DNA of 64,000 nt from Nemertoderma westbladi. Lineage: Eukaryota > Xenacoelomorpha > Nemertodermatida > Nemertodermatidae. The translations under genes were made by a program, and so were the position numbers. Location of the stretch: NCBI GenBank assembly GCA_032718475.1, contig JAUCBJ010005384.1:1-64000 (forward strand). Reading direction: 5' to 3'. Positions 31,852 through 42,961 of this stretch are shown piece after piece. Positions within the stretch are counted from its first letter, which is position 1. The number at the start of each line of letters is the position of its first letter. The notes beneath the pieces were generated by a model. That model was not told the DNA's origin and ran no database searches. It saw only the letters and a program-made list of their open reading frames with translations.

Positions 31852-31855
31852 ACCT

Positions 31856-32464
31856 GGAACAGCTGGGCCAATAGGGAAGCCGGATTGTGAACCTAAAGGC
31901 TCCCAAAATCGCAAATTATTACCATATATGGTAATGGTTGCGTTACTTAATTTCGCGATATTTAAAGCACATTACGTACAATCTAACATAAAGCCAATTT
32001 GAAAACAAATATAATAGAAATTGATGCAAATACACGATTAATATCAATTAATACAAATAATAACAAGCTTACATTAAGGTTTTATAGGAAACTTGCTACA
32101 GTAATGTTATTTATTTATGTTTTATTACAAAATTACGTATGTAGGGCTACATACTATACAAAATGGATAAGATCTACAAATATGGATATTTTATTTTTCC
32201 CTATCTAACTATGGTTGCATGTCATTATGGCTTATCTAAATATTCTATATGATATGGCTGATAATATTACAACCAAATGGGCTGATAATAGTACACAGCG
32301 CCATATATCGTAACACCGCTCCAAGGGAAACAAGCAATGTTTCCCTCCAATAATTGTAGAAGAATATAGGGCAATGTAAATAACAAAATAAAATTTACTT
32401 CCAAATATCTAATAACTTGGTCCTATAATAGTTCTAATATTTACAACTATTGCCATAGGTATTG
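31856..32464. other. Non-coding stretch
   Basis: AT-rich, with no gene or repeat recognised. Confidence 0.4.
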
Positions 32465-32619
32465 CATAATGATTTACATACGAATTAAATTTACAAAATA
32501 TTATCTCTCTCACTGCATAATGATTATTACATACAAATTAAATTTACAAAAATATTGCCTCTTTCACTGCATAATGATTATTACATACAAATTAAATTTA
32601 CAAAATATTGCCTCTTTCA
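32465..32619. repeat. Tandem repeat, three units of about 50-54 bp
   Basis: Units begin at 32465, 32515 and 32569, each GCATAATGATTATTACATAC-like and ending CCTCTTTCACT. Small indels separate the copies. The ORFs over it are not genes. Confidence 0.9.
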
Positions 32620-32667
32620 TTTACAAATTGAAGGTCTACATAATAATATAAAAACCCTGGCTAGGGC

Positions 32668-32715
32668 AGGTGAAAGGAGTATGCCAAACCCGCAGGTTTG
32701 TCTCCCCAGTCACCT
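32668..32715. repeat. Core-palindrome hairpin A
   Basis: Nested stems AGGTGA/TCACCT (outer), GGAG/CTCC and CAAACC/GGTTTG (inner, loop CGCA). The inner core is shared with the hairpins at 34200, 35795 and 36829, but the outer arms are not. Confidence 0.8.
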
Positions 32716-33056
32716 CCTTCGCCTCTCTCTGCTAATATTCACTCTTACTATAATATAAAATTCTAGAATATATGAATACGACTAGTATATATGAGTCCAG
32801 TCGATAATTTTAACAAATGCTACGATATACATCAGAGCGACGATGATGTATATGTCTAGAGTCTGTTGCTCCGTGATACTATCGCATTATCGAATTGCTC
32901 CTGGTTTCTTCGGGCTCGCTCCTCTTTTTCGCCCCCTCCCCAGATACACTAATTTTCCTCCTGTGGACTCAGTTGACGGTGACGTGAGGTGTCACTTCCC
33001 GGAACCGGCGAAGACGTTCCCTGAGCACTGACTATCTCTCTACTGGTGCTCCTCCC

Positions 33057-33424
33057 TCAGCCTCGTCCCATTTGCCGTGTCCCTGCGGGCGCCTCCACCA
33101 ACTCCTCTTTCTGCAATTGCAGGCGCGCCCTTTCAGACGCGCCTTGTGCCCTTCGTTGCAGTCTTTGTGCATCAATAATCGAATGATACTGCTTGTCCTT
33201 GACCTGACGCTTGTCTAGGACTCCTCCTTCCTCTCTGGTACTTGCCGCGAACTGTGAGCTCCGGCTGTTGTCGCTGTGGGCGCCGCGGTTCGTTGCTCCT
33301 CTACTCGTTCGGCGGTCAATGACCCCACCTGTACGTGAGTCAACAGGAATTCGTTGCGGTATTGTATAGCCGCCATCCTCCAATCTCCTCGCGCGTGCAC
33401 CACCTTTCTCGTCTCCGAAAACAC
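33057..33424 (-). CDS. Possible small downstream ORF (broken)
   Basis: Two overlapping minus-strand frames (33215-33424 and 33057-33383) lie just after the zinc-knuckle ORF. The first holds an ATG start MAAIQYRNEFLLTHVQVGSL and stops after EERKEES-like sequence. The second continues with a charged, helix-prone segment (YHSIIDAQRLQRRAQ ... LQLQKEELVE). They could be one gene broken by a frameshift. I do not recognise it; it might equally be non-coding. Confidence 0.3.
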
Positions 33425-33490
33425 TCCTCTGGTTATTCTGTCACTAATAGCAACAAAATTCTAGGTATATTTATTGTCCATGTTCAATTG

Positions 33491-35788
33491 TCAGAAATAT
33501 GATCTAATGACTACGACTCCTGTGTTCTGTGGAAGGTCTTGTGCAGTTAGTATTAGCTCCTGATATTGCGGTAAGGATTGCAAATACGGTTCATTTGCGA
33601 CGTGTGATGGAACTACCGCCCAGAACCCATATCCTGCTTTAAATGGCAACCACCGCATTTGCGCCTGGATGTGGTAGTCAGCCACACCCTCCCACTTGTC
33701 TAACATCTCCCGGAGGAGGTTGGTACTATGATTCTTGAAAGAATCATCATGCAGTTGACATTTCGCACTACGGTGTCCCTTTACTCCACAATATCCAAAC
33801 TGAGAAATGAAGACGGTGCATATATGGAATGAATGGTCAGTCTCGTTGCACCAACGGCAAACCTTATGCGCCGCCTCTACTACAGCATCGCATGACTTTT
33901 GACTATGCCTTGTGCTGCCGCACAACTTGCATCTACGCGCTTGTGGAAACCAGGCCCTCTCGTATATGAGGTCTCCAATCGGCTTCGCACTCCCTTCCTT
34001 CCCAATGTCTAAAACAATGTCGTCCTCTCCGGTCAAAGGTTGTCGATCCGGAACAAAGTAATCATCCTCAACTTTGTCCTCGATCTCCAATATTTCCTCT
34101 CGCATCCGTTTCGGATCAGTCTTCTCCACCGGGAGATCCATTCCGAACACCTCCCCTAACATCTCGGGCCAACCGTCTCTAATGGGTCTATCTGCCTCAA
34201 AGTGGACGGGAGTACCAAACCCGCGGGTTTGATTCCCGAACCACTTCTCCAAGGCCTCTGGCGTCGGATACTCCATCAAAGGTCGGTCTCCCAAATCTCC
34301 GATGTTCTGTCGATATACTCTTTCGAATATCGCTAATCCTTTCCTAACCATCGACGTGTTTTCAAGCGATTGGTTGAAGAACGGGGTTAAGAAACGCTTC
34401 ATCACGTCGGATTGGATTCTTCTTTTCGAACGAACGTATTGATCTCCTCCAAACACCAATGGATGACGTTTCAGAACTCGCACAACGATATCTGCGACTA
34501 AACAAGTTACCGTGTTCGACTCCAGCACCAAATAATATTGCAGCGACGCACGGGGTGGCGCGCAGATGTTCCAATACACTAACGCTTGCCGCATGAAGTG
34601 GGATTTGAACTCCGCTCCCGGCGGCGTGTTATATTCACCGTACGCCTCCTCGTATTTCTTTTGCATCTTCAACTTGAAGTCCCAGTTGTACAACAAATGC
34701 GCTATAAAGCCCATACCAGTCTTAGCAGAGCTTGGGTACTCCCTATAAATTCCAATATCCTGTGCCCATAGCAACAATAGTTTGGTGTCGACAAACGGTC
34801 TCGGCAATCGATCCTCCAAATCCGTCATGGCGTTGAAGTCACTCTCCAAATCACTTTGGACTCCTGATCCCACCTTGACGTAATCCTGGTTGAGAATCGC
34901 CTCTCTAACTTTCTTGGGTAACATCCTGGCGTTGATACGCTCCACTCTGTGCATACCCCCTCGCCTACATACCTCCAAGATCTGCTCCCTAGGATCCTTC
35001 CCTCGCCGATATTGTGTTGTTATGATGGGCTCCGGTCTCTCTTGGTCTGCCCTCACGCGCATAAATACGTGAGTCACGCCATCAGCTGCGCGAATTTGAA
35101 TGCACTTGCTAGTTAGGCACTCTTGGTGGGACCCTCCCTCGTTGTCGTAGAACATTATGTGCCAATCCTGTAGGGATTCCTCCGTCTTTCTCCATTGACG
35201 CTGGATCTCATCGGATGGGGTCCACATGCGCTCGATAGCCCTGTGGTCATCATATTGGGTATAGGAACCCTTCCTCCTCAGCCACACCTGATCTACCTCC
35301 TCGTCGCCTGGGAATGTAGCCACCACGACCCATACCTTTATATACTTCTCCAACCAACCAAATAACTTGCTCTCCTTCCCCGGAGCTCCGATCTTGTCTA
35401 ACGTATCGTAATCCGTTATCTGCATTGGGACGTCACGCAAGAACTTCGCGCATAAAACTTCCCGTAGGCAGTCGACGTTCCAATGATCCGACAACGTCAC
35501 CATCGGCAAGAATCGAATGGCTTCTCGCGACTCCGGGTGATCTACCAATATCGCAGGTTCGTTGCCGTCGGAATAATACACTGGTTGGGGTTGAGATACA
35601 GCCTGTGGAACCATTCCAGTCACTCTCCTAGTTTCCTCCTGATGTCTATCCGCCGTCTTATTATACTCCACTATCCGCTCTTCGAATAACTGCTTCGCTT
35701 TCGCCGCTCGCTCCTCCTGCCGCAACGAGTCTATATCGTCCTGATGCTCAGGCGTGAGCTTTCTCCCTCGGTGAGGCGAAGTGAACAT
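33491..35788 (-). CDS. Unrecognised zinc-knuckle protein (765 aa)
   Basis: A long intact ORF with ATG start, no family name recognised. The N-terminus is charged and helix-prone (about 10-60). The middle (about 350-470) has a helical block, RPFVDTKLLLLWAQDIGIYR ... TGMGFIAHLLYNW, that loosely recalls the central region of terminal uridylyltransferases; no nucleotidyltransferase active-site motif is visible, so this is weak. Near 640-700 lie two full CCHC knuckles (CKLCGSTRHSQKSC and CRWCNETDHSFHIC) and a third whose first Cys is replaced by Phe (FGYCGVKGHRSAKC). Nucleic-acid binding is likely. Gag-like or host protein are both possible. Hairpin B lies inside the frame (reads GNQTRGFGTP) and hairpin C a few bases before the ATG. 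Confidence 0.6.
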   Translation of the reverse strand: MFTSPHRGRKLTPEHQDDIDSLRQEERAAKAKQLFEERIVEYNKTADRHQEETRRVTGMVPQAVSQPQPVYYSDGNEPAILVDHPESREAIRFLPMVTLSDHWNVDCLREVLCAKFLRDVPMQITDYDTLDKIGAPGKESKLFGWLEKYIKVWVVVATFPGDEEVDQVWLRRKGSYTQYDDHRAIERMWTPSDEIQRQWRKTEESLQDWHIMFYDNEGGSHQECLTSKCIQIRAADGVTHVFMRVRADQERPEPIITTQYRRGKDPREQILEVCRRGGMHRVERINARMLPKKVREAILNQDYVKVGSGVQSDLESDFNAMTDLEDRLPRPFVDTKLLLLWAQDIGIYREYPSSAKTGMGFIAHLLYNWDFKLKMQKKYEEAYGEYNTPPGAEFKSHFMRQALVYWNICAPPRASLQYYLVLESNTVTCLVADIVVRVLKRHPLVFGGDQYVRSKRRIQSDVMKRFLTPFFNQSLENTSMVRKGLAIFERVYRQNIGDLGDRPLMEYPTPEALEKWFGNQTRGFGTPVHFEADRPIRDGWPEMLGEVFGMDLPVEKTDPKRMREEILEIEDKVEDDYFVPDRQPLTGEDDIVLDIGKEGSAKPIGDLIYERAWFPQARRCKLCGSTRHSQKSCDAVVEAAHKVCRWCNETDHSFHICTVFISQFGYCGVKGHRSAKCQLHDDSFKNHSTNLLREMLDKWEGVADYHIQAQMRWLPFKAGYGFWAVVPSHVANEPYLQSLPQYQELILTAQDLPQNTGVVVIRSYF
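34200..34246. repeat. Core-palindrome hairpin B (inside the ORF)
   Basis: The perfect 16-bp palindrome CAAACCCGCGGGTTTG (34216-34231) is enclosed by CGGGA/TCCCG and AAGTGG/CCACTT. It is in coding phase in the zinc-knuckle ORF. Confidence 0.88.
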
Positions 35789-35794
35789 GGTTCA

Positions 35795-35838
35795 GGGACT
35801 CGAGAGTTCCAAACTTGCGGGTTTCGTACTCGAGTCCC
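35795..35838. repeat. Core-palindrome hairpin C (5' leader of the ORF)
   Basis: A perfect 10-bp outer stem GGGACTCGAG/CTCGAGTCCC surrounds the core AAAC/GTTT. On minus it ends six bases before the ATG at 35788, so it would sit in the mRNA leader and could affect initiation (inference). Confidence 0.88.
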
Positions 35839-36287
35839 ATGCCGCTTCGCGCCGCACCTCTAGGTCCTTATAGGCTCGGTAAAGCGAAATGGCCGCCACC
35901 GTTTCTATCAAGACGGGTGTCGAACAGGGTTTAATCTCCGTATATGGATCTAAAGTCGTAACGTCGGCATAATGGGTCTCAGAGGTCTCTTTCCGCTAAA
36001 TTCGATACTGATCATCGGGTTGCTCATCGGGTAACCTCCCTCGTTATATCTAAGAAACTGGTGAGCTTGACATCGCGTTAATATCGGCTCAGGATTCTGC
36101 TCGTTCAGTCAATCGGGAATCGCTACGTCTTGCTTATTCATGCATTCGCCGCATTTGTAGAACAACTTGTATACACTTAAAACCTTTGGCGTCTCCTGAT
36201 CCTCGCCTCGAGTCCTCCGGTAAAGATGCATTCCATCGAATTAATCCCGGACTGCAGGTAGCGGTTCATCGTGCCGTAAATACATGT

Positions 36288-36596
36288 TCATATGATATAG
36301 ACGGGCGATTTCCTCGTCAGGGTCGCGCTAATGTCGCACACATCAAGAGCAAAATCGTAGGGATAACGAGTGCGATACTCCCTTCGTAGAACCTCCATGC
36401 GGTCTCCCAACGCTCGCATCCGTTCCCTCCTCAACTCCTTCTCGTACGTGGGGTTATACTTCCCATTCAACTCCATTACCGATCTCCCGTGGTAGTAAAC
36501 ATTGGAATCCTTACACCCATGTCGGGCGAATGGTAGTTCTGCTTCCTCTCTGGTGGTGAAACCTCTCCTCGGTTGTGCTCTAATTTCCTTCTCCAT
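36288..36596 (-). CDS. Hypothetical ORF upstream of the zinc-knuckle ORF
   Basis: 102 aa with a true ATG (MEKEIRAQPRRGFTTREEAE), rich in Arg and Glu, with a helix-prone stretch YEKELRRERMRALGDRMEVL. No family recognised. It is on the same strand as the 765-aa ORF, about 500 bp upstream, and may be an N-terminal exon, an independent small ORF or a decayed part of the same element. Confidence 0.35.
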   Translation of the reverse strand: MEKEIRAQPRRGFTTREEAELPFARHGCKDSNVYYHGRSVMELNGKYNPTYEKELRRERMRALGDRMEVLRREYRTRYPYDFALDVCDISATLTRKSPVYII

Positions 36597-36828
36597 ATTG
36601 CCGCGTATATATACATAATTAGTAACTAATAGTAACTAATTACACTGTGGGTAAGTCAGTTAGATGATGCGGAGGGACAAACTTCCCGAGCTACCCGGCC
36701 GCCTTCCAGCAGTTGAGGTTCGGCTTTCTAGATCCCGTCTCATTCCTAACTACCTTCTTTGATGCCCAAGCTACTCCCCAATACTTGTACTAGACTACAG
36801 TAGTTAGAAAGGACAATAGTTTTGGCGC

Positions 36829-36862
36829 TCGACTATACCAAACCCACAGGTTTGATAATCGA
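36829..36862. repeat. Core-palindrome hairpin D
   Basis: TCGA/TCGA and TAT/ATA outer pairs enclose CAAACC/GGTTTG with loop CACA. It is the same core as hairpins A-C. Confidence 0.8.
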
Positions 36863-37309
36863 ACACCTCACTCCACTGCAAACTACTGAGTGGGGTCTGT
36901 GTACGCCTCTGGTGCTACTAACCTTTAGCACCTTGGTTGTTGTACTGTTTGCACCAATCTGTGGAAGTTACTGAACTCAATTTACACTCCTACATAATAT
37001 AGCCGTCACCATAGTGTCGAGATACTATTTTCCAGGCTTCACGACTTTCAAATTACTGTACATCTATAGACGAATTCTAGAACGCGTCTATATGCAGCGT
37101 TTGGAATTGTTTTGGGTTCACTTCTAATATTAAAATTTTTGATTTTCCAAACATTTTATGAAAAAATTTAATTTTTGTTTTGATACCCACCAGACAAATT
37201 CTCAACACAAATCACCACAAACCCGCTCCTATGCATTTCCTAGTATTTGCATACGAGGAATGCATACGAAGTGAATTTTTGTTCTAACACTAATTTTGGT
37301 TTGAGGCAG

Positions 37310-38408
37310 AAGACAAATTATAGTCTCCTGTCTCGATGCGTGTCTCCCACGTCCAATCAGGACGTGGGTATTATACCATTCCTTACCGAACCTGTCAACA
37401 CAGGGTCGTCGGAAGACGAATGCGATCTAACAGCGAATGTTTCCATCGGTAGCGACGATTTCCTCCCCCTCCATCATTCGTCTTCGTCTCACGCACAAAC
37501 TTCTACACCGGATGAGGAGGACCCCGAACTAACGGGAAACATAAACTCATTCACCTCCGATTTACCAGCCTACCCACCCCAGAGCCTAGCGTTCAACTGG
37601 AATGGAATTCTGGGCGAATGCTTCGAGTCTCGAGTAAAGAAGGCATATGATGAAGTGGTTCACTGGGGATCGCATCTGTTTGAGGTTCCTTGCACACAGG
37701 TAGGTCGGCAATTCATCTGCACGATCACCAGACTGTTGAAGGCTTTCAGTGAGAAATCAAATCTGGAGGGTGTGGCTATGATTGCACCAAAACTCCTACT
37801 ACACGCGGCGGTAAAGACTCCAGAAGGTTTTGGTTCTTCGGGAAGCATTAGCCAAACACTCAGGAGAAGGTTGGAACTCTGGAACGCCAGAGAGATCAGC
37901 GCCTTGGTAGAGGAAGGAAGGGCGATTCAGGCCCGGAGGGGTGGCAACCATTCCGTCAGAACGGACGCTGATAAACCCAGGAGGGATTTTGTATCAAGGA
38001 TGAACACAGGTCAGATCGCCGCAGCGGTGGATTTATTAACAAATGGAAAGGGAGGTTCAGTCACAGACACGGTTGGGGTAAAACAGTTAAGGATATTCTG
38101 AGGGAGAAAAACCCTGCACCAGCAACCGTGGACCCATCACTAATCAAAACCTCATGGGAAGACAGTTTGAGTTTCCACCCAACCATTTTCGATGCGATTA
38201 GGGGTGAGGCGATCCTGTCTGCCTCCCTATACACACAGGGAACGCCCAGACCATCTGGTGTAGACGCTGATGGGTGGAGGCGAATGTTGATGGCTTTTGG
38301 AAAAACCTCAAACTATCTCAGAAACGCGGTGGCCGCAGTTGCGCAACGTCTCGCTACTGAATATATCGATCCCAATAGCATGTTCGGATTCAATGCCTGT
38401 CGTCTGGT
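37310..38408 (+). pseudogene. N-terminal part of the broken RT protein
   Basis: An open frame to 38101, then one base out of phase from about 38100. It contains an acidic low-complexity start (SDDFLPLHHSSSSHAQTSTP) and a helical region (LGECFESRVKKAYDEVVHW ... EGVAMIAPKLLLHAAVKTPE). The second frame ends ... MFGFNACRL, which continues as V-PLDKTPG at 39606 once the LTR and one target copy are discounted. No ATG defines the start, so the 5' end is probably missing. Confidence 0.7.
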
Positions 38409-39605
38409 TGTACGCGCCTTTGAAGACCTTTAGCAGTTTAACCTGCCAACCTTACCTTACCGTGGTTTAACCTTACCTTGGTTTATAAATAGACTTTAAC
38501 ATATGACAAGTATTTAATACCAATAAACACAACATTAGCCGAAGCCAGCCTAGTGCGCGTCCATTCACCCGCTGGATATACCCGGGAGACTGGATTCGGA
38601 GGGCTTAGATTTTATTGCAGTGTAAGCTTACTGTATTATTCGATTGATCGTTAATAAATAATTTCTGACGAATATTAATCACTTTCGGGAAATATTAACA
38701 GTTCCTTTAGGACGTGGCGCTCTATCTAGGTAAACAGAGATATGACTTATACTAAACACAACGGTAAGAAGGTAAGGCTTATGATTCACGTATGAGGCGC
38801 ATTCTTTAGGAAATGCTTAGTTATCAGCCACAATCATGCACACTACCGGTACCGCACAATACTGCACACTAATCTGCCGACCGTCAATGAATTTTATCAT
38901 ACATAAAGAGAACAGCAATTGACTCATGTAGTGCCTATCAAATAGCATTAAATTCACTACAACCACGATAATATAAGTCGCAATCGCTATATGTAACCTG
39001 TCTCTCTAACCTGTAGTGTATCAAGAAAATTGGGAAATTTGGGTTATTTATCGATGTTCTCCAAATAATAATATTCAACCAACTGATACAAACTGATAAC
39101 AACAGTAAAAAGCATTAAGACGGTAGGTTAAGATATGATATGATTGGTACTGTAAGACTGTACCGCTGGACCACTGATAACAGTTATACGTTCTATAATC
39201 TAAGCCTACTAATGTTTCTTCTAAAGTCTGAAACGAATTGACTCTAGAGCCGGTGTTCTTGGCCTAGATAGAAAAAACAAAACTCTAACACTGTAAGACT
39301 GAACACGCCTAGTACGATCTGTAGAATATCTCCACGTCTGAAGTAAAAATCGCTCTGATTGGCTGTTAAGCTGAACAAAGAACCATGTGTCCAACGGCCG
39401 TTTCCATGCCAGCAACCAGCTGTTAGATGTCGTAATCTGAATCATCAAGGCTACACTGTGCTAGAGGATTTGACGCATTGCGGGTTTTGTGTCTTGCCAT
39501 GTCCTCCAAAGCACACATATAGAAGAACAACTTTTATGTCCGTTAAAACACCCACACGGTACTTTGCGGGCAAGGGGACTGATTATATCCGTAAAAGCTT
39601 TTACA
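38409..39605 (-). repeat. Solo LTR, family A (copy 3)
   Basis: On minus it starts TGTAAAAGCTTTTACGG and ends GGCGCGTACA. It is flanked by the 5-bp duplication CTGGT (38404-38408 and 39606-39610). At 1197 bp it is slightly longer than copy 2. It interrupts the RT coding sequence exactly at the Leu-Val codons before PLDKTPG. Confidence 0.92.
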
Positions 39606-40090
39606 CTGGTACCACTAGACAAAACGCCAGGTGTGCGGCCCATCGGCGTGGGTGAAGTCTTGAGAAGAATCATTGGAAAATCGGTAATGAACTGTGTTTG
39701 GGTTGATTTAGAAAAAATGGCAGGCAACACCCAGTTGTGTGTGGGGCAACTTGGGGGAATTGAGCATGCCATTCACGCCTTGCGCGACACCTACAACACA
39801 CCTGAATGTGAGGGAATTTTACTTTTGGATGCAACAAATGCCTTTCAATGCTCTGAACAGACATCTCACACTGCTAAATGTTGAATACGTATGCCCCGCT
39901 TTGCAAACTGTCCTTGTGAATACTAATAGGGAACCAACCCCCTATTTGTGGCAAACGAGGTTATGTGGTCGGAGGATGGCTCAACCCAGGGGGACCCACT
40001 AGCTATGGCAATGTACGGAATTGGAACGTTTCCTATGGTAAAGAAACTTGGTGAAACCGGGACACAAACTCCCCCAACAATCACAGCAGA
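39606..40090 (+). pseudogene. RT boxes of the broken element
   Basis: Reads LVPLDKTPGVRPIGVGEVLR, then GGIEHAIHALRDTYNTPECE, GILLLDATNAF (box with first catalytic Asp), a frame change at about 39845, PFNALNRHLTLLNVEYVCP, a second change, and STQGDPLAMAMYGIGTFPM (39981-40035). It runs directly, in frame, into the minisatellite (KKLGETGTQTP...). Confidence 0.8.
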
Positions 40091-40109
40091 CTCACAGGGT
40101 TGTCAGCAA

Positions 40110-40625
40110 ACCACGGTACCGGTACACCTAGGAGGCGTACAGCAACCCACGGCACACACAGGGAGCGGGCAGCAGCTCACGGTACACCCAGGGGTCGGTC
40201 AGCAACCCACGGTACACCCAGGGGTTGGATAGCAACTCACGGTACACACAGGGGGCGGACAGCAACCCACGGTACACCTAGGGGGTGGACAGCAACCCAT
40301 GGTACACACAGGGGGTGGTCAGCAAACCACGGTACACCCAGGGGGCGGACAGCAACCCACGGTACACCCAGGGGGTGGACAGCAACCCATGGTACACACA
40401 GGGGGTGGAATGCAACTCACGGAATACCCAAGGGTTGGACAGCAACCCACGGTACACCTAGGGGGTGGACAGCAACCCACGGTACACACAGGGGCGGTCA
40501 GCAAACCACGGTACACCGAGGGGGCGGACAGCAAACCACGGTACACCCAGGGGGCGGACAGCAACCCACGGTACACCCAGGGGGTGGACAGCAACCCGCG
40601 GTACACACTTGGGGTGGACTGCAAC
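40110..40625. repeat. 30-bp minisatellite, block 1
   Basis: About 17 copies of a unit near CAGCAACCCACGGTACACCC plus AGGGGGTGGA. Thirty bases equal ten codons (GQQPTVHPGG in the RT frame), so long ORFs appear in all frames. Some units are shortened by a base, which shifts phase. The block is cut by the hAT-like element at 40626. Confidence 0.95.
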
Positions 40626-42961
40626 CAGTGCCGGATTAACATTAAGGCATATAAGGCACGTGCCTTAGGGCCAGCCGAAAATCCGGGCCATTTTTTCTCA
40701 GCGAGTCATTCCTGTGAAAAAAATATTTTTATCTGAAAAGTCCGGAAACAGAGCAAGAAAGTGCATCTTTCGACTACTTGTCTACTTCCTATCACTAGAT
40801 TTGTGATAGAAAGTGCAAAATTCTAGCTCAGTCAACCGACAGGTGCTGTGTTATTAGTTCGAGACCTGATGGCAGGGAAATAATAAAACATGGGCAGTAA
40901 TACTTTAAAGTGCTAATTACAGTATGAACAATGGAGAATTTAATTTTATTTATTTATGGGGAAATATTTGTAGTTATGCTCTTAAACTTTCTAGAACAAC
41001 CAAATAATGACATACTGGAAATAATGTACATAGTAAATGTATGGCGTGGAGATATGGTAGTGAGAAATTAAATTTTTTTTACCGGAAACTAGTTTTATAA
41101 ATAAATATAGCCTACAGTAGGTAAAAAATAGATAAAAAAAAGGATAAATTAGTTGTAGATAAAATAGTTGTTGATAAAAAAAAAACGTGTCAGAAATAAC
41201 TTCCTGTCACTACTGTAATTTTATTTAACCGAAATTCAGATATTCTGCCCTCGTTTATTGAATTTTGCATTCGATCCCATTTTAGGTGCAATTCAAAAAC
41301 TTTTGGACAGCACAATTGAATTGGGGTAAATTAAAATTAGCGACAAAAAGTGCTTATTTCCGAGACTGTTCTCTTATCGAAGAACATTACTTTCTCAGCA
41401 AGTCCAAATATAGATCAAAAATATTATATCTTTGCACTAAGCCCACACTTTTGGTGTATTATATTTCTCAGCCTGTAAAGATAAAGTACCCTGCGAAAGT
41501 AAAAAAAAGTAAATTTTCTTCGGCCGCTAGGCCAGGGATTACGCACAAAGTCTGACGACTTATTTCCAGTGCGGCCCCCCAGAACTTTACTCCCCAGAGG
41601 AAACTCTAGTACTCATTTAGCTACCACTTAAGGATGCAAGACAGAGATGCGCCCGCCCTGGCTGGTCCCTTTAAAGCAGTCGTGCCGAAACGAAAACTGC
41701 CCTGGTCCATGTGAGGATCGAAGCCACGACCTCCAGGAGATGTGAATTCAATGCAACCACTTCACCAAGGTGGAACCTACAGCAAATAAATAACACATTC
41801 CCACGATTCGATCAAAATTGCTAAATGCCTACAGGAGCCAGTCAGCCTTAAGGGGGCCAACTATAACCCACACAGAAATGAATTTTTCGAAAATTTACAC
41901 AATTTTTTGTAGTTTGATAGAAGGGCTTTCATAAGGTGATGTCGGTTTTCAACATTGAATTATTTTTTTACTTCAAAACTGCTCTTTTCAACAACATAAT
42001 ATTATATTGCTGATATTTATGATTCTCTGTATAAAACAACCTTTTTATCAGTTCGTTGATTTTGACTTTTTTCATCTCTAAATTACCTACTACATATATA
42101 CTATTTTATTTTTTACTCAACTGTCATCCAACATACAAAAATGTTCAGCAGCTTTAGGTATACTATCGTTGGTTTTGTAAAACATGGCCATTTGGATCTT
42201 CTAGAACCGATTTTGTAACTGCTACACTTTGTCTATCACTAAATATTTGATTCCAAAAATATAGCCCGGAAATACTAAAACCCCCCATAAATTTTCAAAA
42301 GCAATAATTTTGTGCTAAAATTATCATAGAAGATAGCCTACATTTTTACGTCCATTTTACCAAAGTCTTGCACCAAGAACTTCAATGCAGTATGACAGAT
42401 CCTTAAATGAGCTAATTAATATATAAATGCCGCAAATTTATAGAATTTTTGAAGAAAAAACCGACCTTCTCAAAAAGTGCCATATTTTTCGAACAAACGG
42501 TTTATGAAGTTACTGTATCTATACTCAGTTTTAATAGTATATATAAGATCACAGATAATTGTATTAAAGTTTCAGAATAGTAGCTTTATAAATAAAACAA
42601 ATAGATTTGGAGTAATGGTCCCATTAATATATTAAAAATTAAAGCTTGAGAAATTCTACCAAAACCATTACACATTTTATAGCAAAGGTTTTATAGGCAT
42701 ATTCCGTTTAGTAAATGTTAAAAATTCTTGATGAAAACTATTTTTGCGAAGTACTTATTATTAAAGTTTTAAGTACTTATTTGCACGCAGTAATCCGACG
42801 AAAATAATTTATATTTCCTTCGCAACATTTTCACATTTTCAGTTGTTTTTTTTAGCAGCTTTTTCCTTTGAAAGGGTTTGCGGAAAAATATCAATTTTCG
42901 GGCCATTTTTGGAAATTACTAAAATGTGCCTTAGGGCCACCAGAGGCTTAATCCGGCACTG
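40626..42961. mobile_element. Non-autonomous hAT-like element
   Basis: Ends CAGTGCCGGATTAA ... TTAATCCGGCACTG with CCTTAGGGCC inside both termini, flanked by the exact 8-bp duplication ACTGCAAC (40618-40625 and 42962-42969). The 2336-bp inside has no transposase. It includes a SINE at about 41640-41780 and otherwise AT-rich sequence. It sits inside the minisatellite. Confidence 0.9.
41640..41785 (-). repeat. tRNA-derived SINE
   Basis: On minus, an A-box-like TTGGTGAAGTGG (41757-41768) and B-box GGCTTCGATCC (41715-41725) lie at tRNA-like spacing, followed by a body with CATTTAAAG-like and GGGCGC words shared in part with 47795-47955. Confidence 0.65.

Larger units (their letters stand above)
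26768..31855 (+). mobile_element. Nearly complete LTR retrotransposon (Ty3/Gypsy-like)
   Basis: The 5' LTR 26772-27008 and 3' LTR 31617-31851 differ by only three substitutions and one 2-bp indel. The 4-bp target duplication ACCT flanks them (26768-26771 and 31852-31855). The order gag, protease, RT, RNase H, integrase fits Ty3/Gypsy-like elements. A polypurine tract AGGGAGGG (about 31608-31615) precedes the 3' LTR. Two single-base frame breaks interrupt pol (near 28710 and near 29690). Gag starts only 15 nt after the 5' LTR, leaving no ordinary primer-binding site. Confidence 0.92.

Noticed and set aside
33491-35788. Calling the 765-aa ORF a terminal uridylyltransferase
   Set aside because: The resemblance is limited to one helical block and zinc knuckles; the G-S ... 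D-x-D nucleotidyltransferase motif is absent.
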